Shown piece after piece: positions 37,414-49,400 of a DNA stretch of 64,000 nucleotides; the first letter of the stretch is position 1, and every line of letters begins with the position of its first letter. The notes below the pieces were generated by a model. The model saw only the letters and a list, made by a program, of their open reading frames with translations, was not told the origin of the DNA and did no database searches. The position numbers and the translations under genes were made by a program. Origin of the DNA: Malus domestica (taxonomy: Eukaryota; Streptophyta; Magnoliopsida; Rosales; Rosaceae); NCBI RefSeq assembly GCF_042453785.1, contig NC_091664.1:1417001-1481000 (forward strand), in the 5' to 3' direction.

Positions 37414-40163
37414 ATGGGGAAGGCGAAGCAGTTAGCAAAGGTACTAGGATCACTAGAGGGTTTCACAACCAAAGAGAATTGGGACAGGTTCTTCATCGCC
37501 ATCCAAGACGGCAACTATGCCTTCGAGTGGTACGAGGACTGGCCTGAGCTCCAAGGCCCACTGCTGTCCAATCTCCCAAAGCCCGAGTCCCAAACCCTAC
37601 CGCTGCAATTACTCGTGCCCGGTTGCGGTACTTCCCACCTGTCTGAGCACCTCTATGATGCCGGATTTAAGGCCATCACCAACATTGACCTATCTGAGGT
37701 CGCCATTTCGGACATGCTGCGCCGCAATGCGCGTATACGCCCTGGTATGAAGTGGCAAGTCATGGACGTCACTGCCATGCAGGTACTACTATAATTAATC
37801 ACAATCCATTAATCGACTCGAAACTGGAAGCAAATAAAGAGCTAGCGAGTTTGTCCTAATTAATTCAGTGCTAATTATTGTTTAATCATGGCTTAATTTC
37901 AATGCAGTTCGAGGATGAGAGCTTTGACGTTGTTGTTGATAAAGGCGGCTTAGATGCTTTGATGGACCCAGAGTTTGGCGTGCAGATGGGCAATCAATTT
38001 TTACAAGAGGTGTCCTGTAGAACTTCGTAATACTGTATTTGCATGGCGTCGCGTGTGTACGTATTTGCAGAGAGATTTTTAATGTACTTGCAAATCCGAA
38101 CACAAGCTGGTGCACAACACGTTATAATATAACGTCATAGCATAAGACGTTTATAATATAACTTATTATATAATTGTAGAATATCACTTCATTTGTATTA
38201 TGATACTTGATGTACCGTGCTACGAAGAACATCTCACATATGCATGCATGGCAATTAACATATATATTTCTCCTCACACAAAGTTTCCTATTTGGATGAA
38301 ATGATCACCTGAACCGTTAATTTTTTTTTTCTCACTAAGTAATACTAATTAGTCTTGGGAACAGCCTCTCCATAAATGGGGGTAAGGCTAGCCGACATTC
38401 ACCTCTTCCAGACCCTGCGTAAAGCGGGAGCCTTGTGCACTGGGTTCGACATTTTTTAAGTAATACTAATTAGTGGTTGGTTTCTCATAAAGATTTTTTT
38501 TTTCTTCCAGGTTAACAGGGTTCTAAAGTTTGGGGGCAAATTTATTTGCTTTACTTGGGCGTGGTCTGATGTTCTAGGTGCGTAATGTCAAGCTTTATAA
38601 CTTCCTATTCATTCTTCATGGTGTAGGCAATTGAGTAAGGACACCTTGTTTAAGGAAACACCTAACATTTCACAATAGAGAGATTTTTCAATGTGCTCGA
38701 AACACGTAGTGGTATGCCACGTGTCCTTATACAAGTGGAGATATCTTGTGTTAAAAAGTAATAACATAAAAATAAAATTTATCACCACTTATATAATAAC
38801 ACGTGATGTACCATTTGTATAACGATCATATGGAAAAATTTCTCTTCACACATGTATATAAATCACGTGATGTACAATAGGAGAAAATTCGAGTTCTATA
38901 ATATTTATTCTGAGTTGATATACAGCAAATGACCAATAATTTGAAAGAGGAAAATTAAACTAGATAGGTCCAACATTGTTTTTTAATTCGGAGGGTCCGA
39001 CAATCAATAGAATTTACCAAACGTTATAAGAATCAAACTGAAGGTGTGGTTCACACATGTATATAAATCAAACTCGTCTGAACCAGTGTGGATGACCTTA
39101 GAACTTATTGTCGGAGTCGAACAATACCATGTTCCACTACTTACTCCCTTTGGATCAGTGCCAAAACTTTATACAAGGTCAATTGGGTCGGCAACATGTC
39201 ACGTAGATGTACAAATTTTGCTTACTTAATCTGTCTATATCTTTGGAGATGCTCGTGTCTTGGATTACGGATAATATACATGTACGTATAGTGCTTGTCT
39301 ATCACCTGCTATATACATATCTCCAGGTTCGCTTTTCTCCACCTTCCGCTTTGGTTGGAAAGTGGGCTTTCATGCCATTCCTCTGAACCTGTCTACCAAG
39401 CCTCAGGGCCATAACCTTCAAACCTTTATGATGGTGGCTGAAAAAGAGATCCCTACTGCTCTGCATCAAATTGCAATATCATCACTCAAAACTGCTTCTC
39501 ATGAAAATCAGGTACAATATAATTATTTATTTTAATAAGGGTATATTTTTTATTTATAATATTTAGATGTCTTGATGTCTTAATTAATTTTTCTTAGACT
39601 TAAAAAAAAACACGTGACATCTTTGATTTAGCCAAAATAAAAAATTGACTATATAGGGTATTCATTAGTGAGTACGTATTATCTGTCTAAAAATGTGACT
39701 ACCAGTAGAATTTGAGAAATCTTCAATACAGACATTATTTTTACACATCATTTTCTCCTTCTGCATACTCCTGATGATTTATGTTCATCTATTCTTCTTT
39801 AATCTATTTAATTTATTTAACCTAACGTCTACAAATAAGTACACTTGAAGAAAAAAACGTGTGGGGAAATTATTTCTCTAAAACTATTAGCATGACTTTC
39901 ATTTTTTAACGTGAGATTCACTCACACTGTATATAGTATGTGGATTGATGACACAAAATAGTTTTATTTTTAAAATAAATTTTATTTTGGACCAATCATT
40001 ATTTCTCATAAGCTTTGGTTTGTGATTTTAGGGCTGTAGCTTCCAGCTTGAAGCTTTTGAAACTGAGAACCGAATTCGTAGAGAATGCTCCACTTCTGTA
40101 ACTACTGGTTCTGACGTGCTCTGCGCGCTTGAAGATCAATGGAGTGGCAGGGTCCGTAATTAA
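37414..40163 (+). CDS. METTL13-like methyltransferase, N-terminal domain only
   Basis: Five exons join in frame: 37414-37782, 37908-38009, 38511-38577, 39327-39511, 40032-40163, giving 284 aa. It is a diverged paralogue of the gene at 46482: both open MGK, and both share exon borders and phases for the first four introns. The SAM-binding motif I reads LVPGCGTS (residues 68-74), then NIDLSEVAISD, and FDVVVDKGGLDALM is present. Homology ends after SDVLCALED in exon 5; it then reads QWSGRVRN and stops, so the linker and whole C-terminal methyltransferase domain are missing. In human METTL13 the N-terminal domain methylates eEF1A Lys55 and the C-terminal one its N-terminus; by analogy this protein could do only the first. 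Intact frame and splice sites argue for function, but it could be a recent pseudogene. The exon 2 donor GTGTCC is weak. Confidence 0.8.
38354..38457 (+). mobile_element. 5'-truncated SINE (Au-SINE-like) with 17-bp target duplication
   Basis: It contains GGGGGTAAGGCTAGCCGAC, CAGACCCTGCGTAAAGCGGG and GTGCACTGGGTTCGAC and ends in a T-rich tail, as remembered for the Au SINE family of plants. It is flanked by perfect direct repeats AAGTAATACTAATTAGT at 38337-38353 and 38458-38474, the mark of target-primed insertion. It lies in intron 2 of the short methyltransferase gene, in the sense direction. Confidence 0.85.
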
Positions 40164-40498
40164 GTAGAATAATAAGGTGGATTTACCATCATGGATATGA
40201 ATATATTTCCTCTATGTAATGAATAAGGTCTCTCTTTTATTTTGTGTGTTATGTGGTGGATGTACCATCAGAATTCCTTTGTTAAGGAGGAATAAAAAGT
40301 ATATATATGCACTAGTTTTGTTTCTTATGTAATTTGTTGTTCTCTTTCCTTTATGAAACATAGTACTTCGATACGAGACTCACTGACTATAAATTGGCTC
40401 GAAACAGAGTTTGCCCTGGGTTCGGCTTATTCAAGTTCTACGCTTGAAAGAAACAAGCCAAGCTTAATTTAAGTTGTTTAAGAAACAAATCAAATTTA

Positions 40499-40715
40499 GG
40501 GCTGGTTTGGTATTATTGTGCTTTGAAAAAAACTGCTTCTACTGTGATGTGAGAATAAGCTTATTTTTTGCTACTTCACGTTTTCAGCTTTTTTTCATCC
40601 AAAATTGTGAAAATAAGTTGTTTTTAAGTGTGTATCAAACACATTTTTGAGCTCAACTTTTTTTGAAATTCACTTTCTATAAAAGCACCTCAGCACCAAA
40701 CCAGTACTTAAATAT
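40499..40715. mobile_element. MITE with GGCTGGTTTGGTA / ACCAAACCAG ends
   Basis: The left end GGGCTGGTTTGGTATTATTG faces the right end CAGCACCAAACCAGTACTTA, which is its inverted counterpart. A related worn copy is at 21078-21290. Superfamily not assigned. Confidence 0.7.
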
Positions 40716-40791
40716 TGATATCTTTGGTTATGCCTTTTCATTCAAACTAGGATTGGTCGTACAATCTTTGACACATCAAGATAAGTTAAAA

Positions 40792-40990
40792 GGAAAGAGA
40801 TCATCTTCGGATCTCTTCCACCAAAGCTCGCGGATTAAGTGATCGGAGTCCTTGAAATTTGATCAAACGGCTAAAAACAGAGGGCCATTTTAAAAGTTAT
40901 AATAACTTTAGTCATTGAATCAAATTTCAAAGACTCGGATCACTTTATCCGCTGACTTTGGTGGAAAAGATCAGGAGAGGATCTCTTTCC
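40792..40990. mobile_element. Foldback MITE with 9-bp target duplication
   Basis: Arms GGAAAGAGATCATCTTCGG and, on the minus strand, GGAAAGAGATCCTCTCCTG pair over about 75 bp each, sharing TTCCACCAAAG and GTGATC. Flanks AAGTTAAAA (40783-40791) and AATTTAAAA (40991-40999) match at 8 of 9 bases, suggesting a Mutator-type insertion. Confidence 0.8.
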
Positions 40991-40999
40991 AATTTAAAA

Positions 41000-41685
41000 T
41001 TAAATTTAAATGAATGTCACATAATGCCATTTGGGGGCACAATACTATTCATAAAGCCACTAAGTTCCTCCCTAAACTTGTATAATTGACGTCCGGTTTC
41101 TCTCTTAAACCTTTTATTAAGAAAAAAAAAATAAGTATGCCAGTACACCAACACACAACTCAAAAAATGGAAAAATAAAACTCATTGGCCATGTCAAAAC
41201 TTGTATGATACGAGTTCATTGTCGTAAAAATAGAGAGCATATTCTTATATCATCGGCATAGACCACACAACTTAAGAATTCATCATTATGATGATATCCC
41301 ATGACAATCACAAAACATGTGAAAAAAAATACACATATTCGTATAAAGTTCTACACTTATCATGTATTGTCCTTTATCCATACCTTAAAGGCTGGACTAG
41401 AACTTCCCCAAGTCATTGTCCCTGAATAGGCAAAAATAGTGGAGATTCACGAAGAAGTATTGCGCTATGTACCTATGAGTGGTATTATTGGATTGATCAT
41501 TTGGTGGGAAATATTCTTCATTTTAGATATCATCATTTGTATGGCAAAAGCAAATAGGTTTCCATAATAATAAATCGATAGTAAGAATAGCATTACTTGC
41601 ATGAACGATGCGTGTAATTTCTTATCCTACTATAGTACTACTCATCTATTTCGCTTCAACCAAATGACCTTTTTCCCTTTAGACC
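41000..41685. other. Spacer between MITE and solo LTR 2
   Basis: A/T-rich sequence without a supported gene. Confidence 0.35.
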
Positions 41686-42129
41686 ATCTCTGACACACCC
41701 CGACCGAGATCGAGGCATGTTGGCCGTCACGTGAGAGTGACGTAGCCATGTGCACAGTGCGGAAACGATAAGAATAAGAAATATACGAATAAATAAAAAC
41801 CGAAAGCTACTAATGTGCACTAATAAGCAGAAAGTGTTAGGAGTGAGATACAAAGATAAATACTCCTAATCAGAGCATAGAAAGTCTAGGTGCAGTCCAG
41901 TAGGACAAGTACTAGTTATACAGTACCAGAAGATATCCTACAATTATATTATGTCAGAACCACCGAGATCGTCATACGCCACCAACAACAAGTCTACCTA
42001 AAACCTGGAGGGGTGAAAAACAGAAAACGTGAGTGGGCAAAAACAAAAGTTTTGAGAACACATTTAACTTTCAAATGCTCTAACCCCTCGCCATAAAACA
42101 TGTATAATTTTTCCTACAAATAGAATATA

Positions 42130-42130
<1 letters not shown>

Positions 42131-42167
<37 letters not shown>
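42131..42167. repeat. (TA)n microsatellite
   Basis: An uninterrupted AT dinucleotide tract, the insertion site of the nested MITE; a shorter continuation is at 42731-42745. Another (TA)n lies at 45189-45230. Confidence 0.9.
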
Positions 42168-42170
<3 letters not shown>

Positions 42171-42730
42171 TGGCGGAGCCAAGATCTTACATCACGGGGG
42201 GCCTTTCACAAATATGAAACTTTATTTTTTAATGCCTAAAATACGAGATAGATTGGTTGTATTTCGATTTATTTATCTAAACTCAGAAAAATATCATACC
42301 GCATCAACCATTAGGTTAATATGCAAGATAGAGGTAGATTATACTCATACCGCATCAACCATATAGTCACATAATCCAACTAATATTTAAGAGCAGATGG
42401 ACTAGAAGTTCAAGCCAACAAAGAAAAATATTAGTCAACATTCTTAGAGTAAGTGATAAATCCTGACAATTAGATTCAATTACCACAGTCAAAAACTTCG
42501 ACCTAAATTAATCTCGTCCCCCCAAAGATGACCGTGAAGTAATTAACAAGTTGAAGAAACTACATCATTATAACTAGAATAAGAGAATCCCAAATCCATG
42601 AATTTCAAGATTGCAACTAAATTTACCAGAAATAAAAGGAGGTTATGTTATATCTTATACATAGAAATGGGAAAAAAAAATTGCAGGATAGGCCCATGAC
42701 TACGCTTGTCCTTTAGTGGCTCTGCCATTG
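42168..42730. mobile_element. hAT-type MITE nested in solo LTR 2
   Basis: The left end CAGTGGCGGAGCCA and the right end TGGCTCTGCCATTG are inverted repeats matching at 12 of 14 bases. The element sits in a (TA)n tract. The 8-bp flanks TATATATA and TGTATATA are compatible with the 8-bp duplication of hAT elements. No transposase is encoded. Confidence 0.78.
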
Positions 42731-44255
42731 TGTATATATATATATCAATTCAAATAATGCTTCACATATTCATAATTATAAGTATGCCATGCCAAGATAT
42801 AAACAGAATAAGTAACTCAGGTGAAAATAAATTCGTGGAAAATAACATATTAGCCGGAACCCCTGCAGAAGTCTATACGGCTGAATTCATAGCTCATTAG
42901 TCAATCTAGCCGGAGTCACTACATGTGACCTATATGGCGCTACACTGCACACAAGTCGGAACCACTGAAAGGGTCTGTACGACAGGACTGTGTGTAATAT
43001 AACTATACTCCTTACTACATTCTCATTATAACTGTGTGATAAATCGCTAGTCACCTACGAGTCGGAACCACATATAATGGTCTGTACGACAAGACTGTGC
43101 ACTTAAATTGGATCAAATGTGAGCATATGGTGCGGGATGTGACATTATATACAGGCCTGTGCCATATCTCTGGCTAATCACTAACACCGGGTGCAAGTTT
43201 ATGAGCTCAATGTTTCTCAATTAATCATAACCATTCAATACACATTCACAATTCATAAACTCACTTGGAACTTACCTGAGCGCCCACAACACTAAGTCAC
43301 ATTTATGCATACAATTTTAACTCATGGTTTAAGCATAAATCAATAGGCATGACATTTTCAAAGCATAACTCATTTAAATGCATTTTCTGGGAAAATATCA
43401 AGCATATACGTATATACTTAAAACCAAAAGCCCATTAACTGGTATGTCGAAGGGTCGTAGCCTCCGAATTGCCCTTGACTGCGCTCGTCCTCGGGATAAG
43501 TCTCTTCTATATGCGAAACAATTGACGACGTCAGAATATTCCGTCAACTTTGACGGAATATTCTATATTCTTCTTGACGGAATATTCTATCTTCTTCTCC
43601 GGTTAGCTTCGCCGGTTGTCGTCGCCGTTCACCGGAAACTATTTTGGGACCTAAAATTCACGGAAATTTACTGGGGAACCTTCGATAATCTGGTCAAACT
43701 TCAAATGCATCGATCTTGACTTCCCGACGTCCAAATCATGCCATTTTTCTTCTCCGAGCTTCGTGGAGAGGTCCTTAAGCTCCCTATAACCTTGAAATCT
43801 CCCAAAAACTCCACATCCACGTGCGCATGAACAATACCTCCATTCGGGGTTCTTGGTTCTCACAATCCCGAAGCTTCCACGTCCTAAAAATGGTATGGAT
43901 GGGTTCGTGACGATGAGATGAAGATGATGATGGTGTCTACAAGCTCGATCTGTGAAGAAATGGGTGGTTTCGAAGGTTGTCCGTACAAGTTGTACTGAAG
44001 TGGAAGAAGATCTGAGAGATAGAGAAGGGAAAAGGTCAACGGGTGGTGTGTGTGTGTGAGTGTGTGGTCCAGTTTTGGGTCACTAATCACCACAAAAAAT
44101 TACTAACTTTTAGTTCTAAAAACTTAGGAACTAACCCATTTAATTTAAACCCAAACTTAAACCACAACACCACATAAACATGCTCAATGTCCAAGGGCAA
44201 TTTAGGCATTTCATGCCATCGATAACAATAATTCAGGGCGGGCTGTGACAATCTC

Positions 44256-44720
44256 CAACCCTTGGGTTAAAACCTAAAATTTGTAGCCCAAAAAATTTAG
44301 ATTTTAACCCATAAATAGTTTTTCTCCTCAAACCCTTTTGGGTTAAATTTTTAGCCCGAGATTATTAAATAATGAATTTAAGATAATTTCCTTCTTAAAG
44401 TAACTTTAAAAAAAAAATTATGTAGATTATCCTAAGTTAATCTACAAATATTTAGATTCCAATAAATATTGAAAAATCACTAAATCAACACCATGAAACC
44501 CGTTGAACACTATGAAAGAATACGAAATACATAAAATAAATTTTTAATTACTTTAGCTGTTGGATTTAAATTTGGACAGTTAGATATTTTTTTTTATTGT
44601 TGAATTTGATCAAATTAGATCTTAACCGTTGGATTCAATTAATTTATAAATATAAAATTTAAAAAAAATACATATATAGTGGCCCAGCCCCACTAATCTA
44701 GGGGAATCCTGAGCTAAATT
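44256..44720. repeat. A/T-rich dispersed repeat, opposite orientation to 11884-12640
   Basis: It has GTTGGATTTAAATTTGGACAG and CCGTTGGATTCAATT, the complements of motifs around 12160-12250. Its first bases (AGACCATCTC before the LTR, CAACCCTTGGG after it) were split by solo LTR 2. Confidence 0.5.
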
Positions 44721-44757
44721 TGCCTTAGAAATGAGTTTTGAGTTTTAACTCATATTT

Positions 44758-45184
44758 GTCTAGGGATGGTTCGGTACGGGATCCCAAACTGAAAATGGGA
44801 TCCCGAATTCCAAACCGAAAATTTTCGGGACGAGAATTTGAAGGCCAATCCCAAACCAAAAATTCAATATTCCCAATTTTCGGTATTTCAAGATGGTTTG
44901 GTATTCCCAAATTTCATACAAAATGAAATAGCAATCATACATACCAAATTAAATTAACATGCAACCAAAATAAAATAAGTAACAAACCCAAAAGCAAAAA
45001 AAAAAGTTACAAACCTAATATGTTTGAAAACTAACAATACAATTTTTTGATTTCGTGTTGAAGAATTAGACACATTTGTAGGAGGTTCGTACCAACAGAT
45101 GTGGGGATAAGGGGCTATAGTTACTACATGTAGACCACACCAATTATATTGCTACTAGTAGTTAGCAACAATTCAAATGTATAA

Positions 45185-45225
<41 letters not shown>

Positions 45226-45425
45226 TGTTATATATTATTTATTTTCGGTTTGATATGGGATTACCAAAAGATTGAGTAGACAATACCGAATCTCGTACCG
45301 AAATTTCAGGATCGATTTGGTATTTCATCTCGAAAATTCTGGGAATTTTTGGGTTGGAGCTTTTTTGGTCTAGGATCTGGATTTTTTTGGTTTGGTTCAT
45401 GATTTTTTGGACTTTTTTCTAGCAC
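44758..45425. mobile_element. Possible foldback element with CGGTACGGGAT / ATCTCGTACCG arms
   Basis: The left part holds GGTTCGGTACGGGATCCC and CCAAACCGAAAATTTTCGG; the right part holds the inverted forms TTTTCGGTTTGATATGGG and GAATCTCGTACCGAAATTTC. A (TA)n tract fills the centre. Ends and target duplication are not clear. Confidence 0.4.
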
Positions 45426-45737
45426 TATATTTGTCCCAAGAGTTAGAGCAAGTTGGAATAAGTAGAACCAAATTTGAGTTTTATTATAGGGAGATTTTGG
45501 ATATGGTCATTAGCTATCAATATTTTTTTATTGAAGCCTTATTGGTTTTTAATTTTTGATCGAAGTCCCTAAAATTAATGTGATCATTTATTTCTATGTA
45601 TGTTACTATATTTTTTAAATTAAAAATTGAAATTTATAGTCGTTTATATTAATAAAATTTTATATAAAAATCCATAATTTGTGGGATTAAAAATATTAAA
45701 ATATAAATTATACTTTTGTGTGTGTATAGAGAGAATT

Positions 45738-45844
45738 GTTATTGGCACTCCAAAAATCTCATTCTACACTCCAAACTTTCTATATTTGAAAAGAAAAATA
45801 CACTTGTGAGGAGTGTAGAATGAGATTTTTGAAGTGTTAATAAC
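45738..45844. mobile_element. Small foldback MITE (107 bp)
   Basis: The left arm, about 35 bp, includes CAAAAATCTCATTCTACAC and pairs with the right arm GTGTAGAATGAGATTTTTG with few mismatches, around a 37-bp loop. No coding capacity. Confidence 0.8.
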
Positions 45845-45849
45845 ACTTA

Positions 45850-46440
45850 TATATATAAACATGGTTACATTAATCAAAATTAACAAAAACATTATTGTAC
45901 CAAAACATGGGTACATTCTTCAAAACCACACAAAAAAGTAATAGATATTAGGGTTAATAACATTAGTAAATATGTTTGATTAAACTTGATATGGATACAT
46001 TCTCAAATCAAAAGAAAAGAATGTACCCATATAAGTTTAAAAATAGATTAGAGAAAAATTGAATAGATTTTATATAAAAAAATGGTACATTTTACATATA
46101 ACAAATTGATATATTTAAGAATGGGTACATTTTCAGATTAAAACTTGAAAAAAAATTACATGAATGGGTGCGTAAAAGATAAAAAAAATTGAAAACATTT
46201 TATAAAAAGTGAATGGATACAAACTTATTCTAATTTTTTATTTATTTTGGAAATTTTTTCAATTGAAAATTAGTTAGAAGTTTAATAAAGTTGTGAGTAT
46301 TAAAATTCTAAATCAATTATTAATTTTTATTTAAAAAGTTTATGTAATTGACATGTAAATTTATGATTGTGGAACTTGGATTAAAATCTTATACTTGGAT
46401 TAAAATCTTGGATTAAAATCTTATACTCTACGAACCAAAC
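45850..46440. other. A/T-rich upstream region of METTL13-like gene with repeated GGGTACATT motif
   Basis: GGGTACATT or its complement recurs at least five times between 45908 and 46150 in both orientations, which suggests an eroded inverted-repeat transposon. At 46377-46430 the phrase GGATTAAAATCTT is repeated three times just upstream of the TATA box. Confidence 0.45.
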
Positions 46441-46444
46441 CCCA

Positions 46445-46450
46445 TATAAA
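46445..46450 (+). promoter_or_regulatory. TATA box very close to the METTL13-like start codon
   Basis: CATATAAACCC lies only about 32 bp before the ATG at 46482. If used, the leader would be under about 10 nt, so the true start may use another TATA-less site. Confidence 0.4.
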
Positions 46451-46481
46451 CCCAGACAGAGCAGAGAGAGACGCCGCAAAA

Positions 46482-49400
46482 ATGGGGAAGAAGGAGGAGC
46501 AGTTAGCAGAGCTACTCGGAACCCTAGGAGACTTCACCAGCAAAGAGAACTGGGACAAGTTCTTCACCATCCGCGGCACCGACGACTCCTTCGAGTGGTA
46601 CGCCGAGTGGTCCGAGCTCAGAGATCCTTTGCTCTCCCACCTCCCTCCCCAACCCCAAATTCTCATCCCCGGCTGCGGCAGCTCCCGCCTCTCCGAACAC
46701 CTCTACGACGCCGGCTTCACTTCCATCACCAACATTGACTTCTCCAAGGTCGCCATTTCCGACTGCCTCCGCCGCAATGTTCGCCACCGCCCCGACATGC
46801 GCTGGCGCGTCATGGACATGACCGCCATGCAGGTAATCCTCACGCAATTTTAACTCTTTTTAACTCAATCGGCATCAAATGATTTGAATTATCGGATTAT
46901 TGTTGCGAAATTTACAGTTTTCGGAGGAGGCATTTGATGTTGTAGTTGACAAAGGTGGACTGGATGCCTTAATGGAGCCAGAGATGGGGCCTAAGCTTGG
47001 GGATCAGTATTTATCAGAGGTTCCTTTTAATTTTATGTTGTCAATAATTTAGTTTCATTCGTAATCGGAAATTGTTTGTTGAGTGGCATTGTATTGGTAT
47101 TTTCCAGGTGAGAAGAGTTTTGAAGTGTGGGGGGAAATTTGTTTGCCTTACACTGGCAGAGTCACATGTTCTAGGTATTACTTAATTGCTTTAGGTATAT
47201 TTAAGTAAAATTCTTAACTCTTAATTATCTTGTGGTACTGTAACTCCAGCTTTGCTTTTCTCGAAGTACCGGTTTGGGTGGAAAATGGGTGTTCATGCCA
47301 TACCTCAGAAACCGTCTAGTAAGCCAAGCCTTCAAGCATATATGGTGGTTGCTGAGAAAGAGGTTTCCAGCGTGTTGCAGGATGTCACAACATCTTTCAA
47401 TAAGTCTTCTTTTGCTTGTAGGGGAAGTCAGGTAAAATACCCAACCTACATGCCTTATTTACCCATAATTCTTGCACAATAAGGGTTACAACTGAATAAC
47501 TAGTTGGTGGTAGGGATTGCAATTTCCAATCTTTCTTTTATGGTGTAAGCTTGGTTTCATAAATTGGTAATCTATTTTCTCGAAAGATTGACAGAAGCTT
47601 TTTGTTGTGGATTAGGCTTCTGGACTTCTTGAAGCTGTTGATAAGGAGAACCAAATTCGTAGAGAATACTCCCTTGGTTCGGATGTACTGTACTCTCTTG
47701 AAGAGTTAAATCTTGGAGCTAGAGGGGATTTGACTAAGCTTTCCCCAGGCAGTCGTTTTCAGCTTAATTTGGGCGGTGGATCCCGTTTCAGTTACAGAGC
47801 TGTAGTTCTTGATGCTCAGGATTCATCTGGTCCATTTGCGTATCATTGTGGGGTTTTTATTGTGCCTAAGGTTTGTATTTGTGAACTTCTCTGGTTATTG
47901 CACATTTGCACTGTATTGTATCATAGTACACTTACACGCATAAATGTAATGAAAATTTTGATCCAAATAGAGTTATTTTGACCCAAGTTTTCTGCAACCC
48001 TTTAATGGAAATGCAAAATGGAAGCATCATAACTTGTCAAATTACATATGCTGCATGTATAATGTTACCTGACTTTTATGAAATAGGTTTGTCTCATGAA
48101 ACCACAGTTGATACTAGTCCTGACCGTTACTTGCTTGTTATTCTGGCAATGCATCTTGCTTTCAGTTGGCTGTAGCATTGTGCCATCCAAGTATTCAACA
48201 TTGGGTCTATCTTTCATCCATCACCTTGCCTGGTTTGTTAAGAAATTAAGAGACATATCTCCATGAAAACATCTCTTTCGCTCTCTCAGGTCTCCAGTAA
48301 CTAAGATAAATGTTTTAGGATATTGTATGATGTGCATTAAGGATTGTTTGTACAGTGGGCTATTCATATCGAGTTCTGCCATATTTTGGGAAAATGTGTA
48401 GCTATAAGTTTTTTTTTTTGAGAAGAAACGATGACACTTTATTAAAATAAAAACAAGAATTACAAAATAGTGGATAAGAAATCCACCATGCAGCAAAGCT
48501 AGCTAAGAGGTGTATTGAAACACGCTTTCACTTATTAGTTGTCATGGTTGTCTTATTGAAAAAAAGAATAGAGAGGAAGAAGTTGACAAACAGAGTTAAT
48601 TTTATATGCTTACGGGGCTCAAATCTACGGGAACATCATAACAATTTTACGATTATATCGTGTGTAATTCATCTCCAATCTAATATTTTCTCTGTATTCT
48701 TAATTTGTCTATTAGTTCCTGTTAAATAAATAAGTAAATTTATATTTCAGACTCGGGCTCATGAATGGCTATTCTCCTCTGAAGAAGGACAATGGATGGT
48801 AGTAGAAAGCTCTAAGGCAGCTCGTCTAGTAATGGTACAATTTCATCAAAGTCATAATATCTTTGTGGTCCTCATTTTGGAGGTTATTCTTTTTGTTGCT
48901 ATTCTAAACCTGATTTATGTGTTGAATTAAGATTTTATTAGATGCCAGCCATGTTAGTGCCAGCATGGATGACATTCAGGTAATGCTTATTTGTCTTAAT
49001 CTTTTGATGTGGCTTTCTCAATTCTGACAGTTTAACCCTATTAATTATGGTTATTTACTATCTTATTTTGGTCTCCCTTTCAGAAGGATTTATCTCCCTT
49101 GGTTAAACAATTGGCGCCTGGAAAAGATGACAATGGAGCCCAGATTCCGTATGTACTCGCATCACTTCTTTTTGTTTTATATTCCAGAACGCCAACTTAA
49201 TATATATCTATGTAATATGTATAGTTTTTGGAGATGAAATGACCTGATAAAATAACATAGTTATCATCATTATTCTTGCTGTGATTTTGTCTTGTGTGCA
49301 CCTATCAATAAAATACCCCACAGATTAGTTGTTGGAGCAACCAACATAGGACACTATTCTAAGGATGCTAATACTATACTTTGAAGCACATTATAGAACT

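Larger units (their letters stand above)
41691..44250 (+). mobile_element. Solo LTR 2 of the same family as 7577-9873
   Basis: It starts TGACACACCCCGACCGAG and ends GGGCGGGCTGTGACA, with the 5-bp duplication ATCTC at 41686-41690 and 44251-44255. Shared blocks with solo LTR 1 include GACGTAGCCATGTGCACAGT, AGTCCAGTAGGACAAGTACT, ACCTGGAGGGG and the GTCGGAACCAC hairpin units (42840-43100). It was inserted into the start of an A/T-rich repeat that continues at 44256. The extra length is due to the nested hAT-like MITE. Confidence 0.9.

Noticed and set aside
40164..41690. Search for the missing C-terminal exons of the short methyltransferase
   Set aside because: No sequence like the C-terminal domain (VVIGLGAG, VVELDPVV) is seen; only MITEs and A/T-rich DNA.
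46524..46847. 107-aa minus-strand ORF
   Set aside because: It is the antisense shadow of METTL13-like exon 1, open because of G/C-rich third positions.
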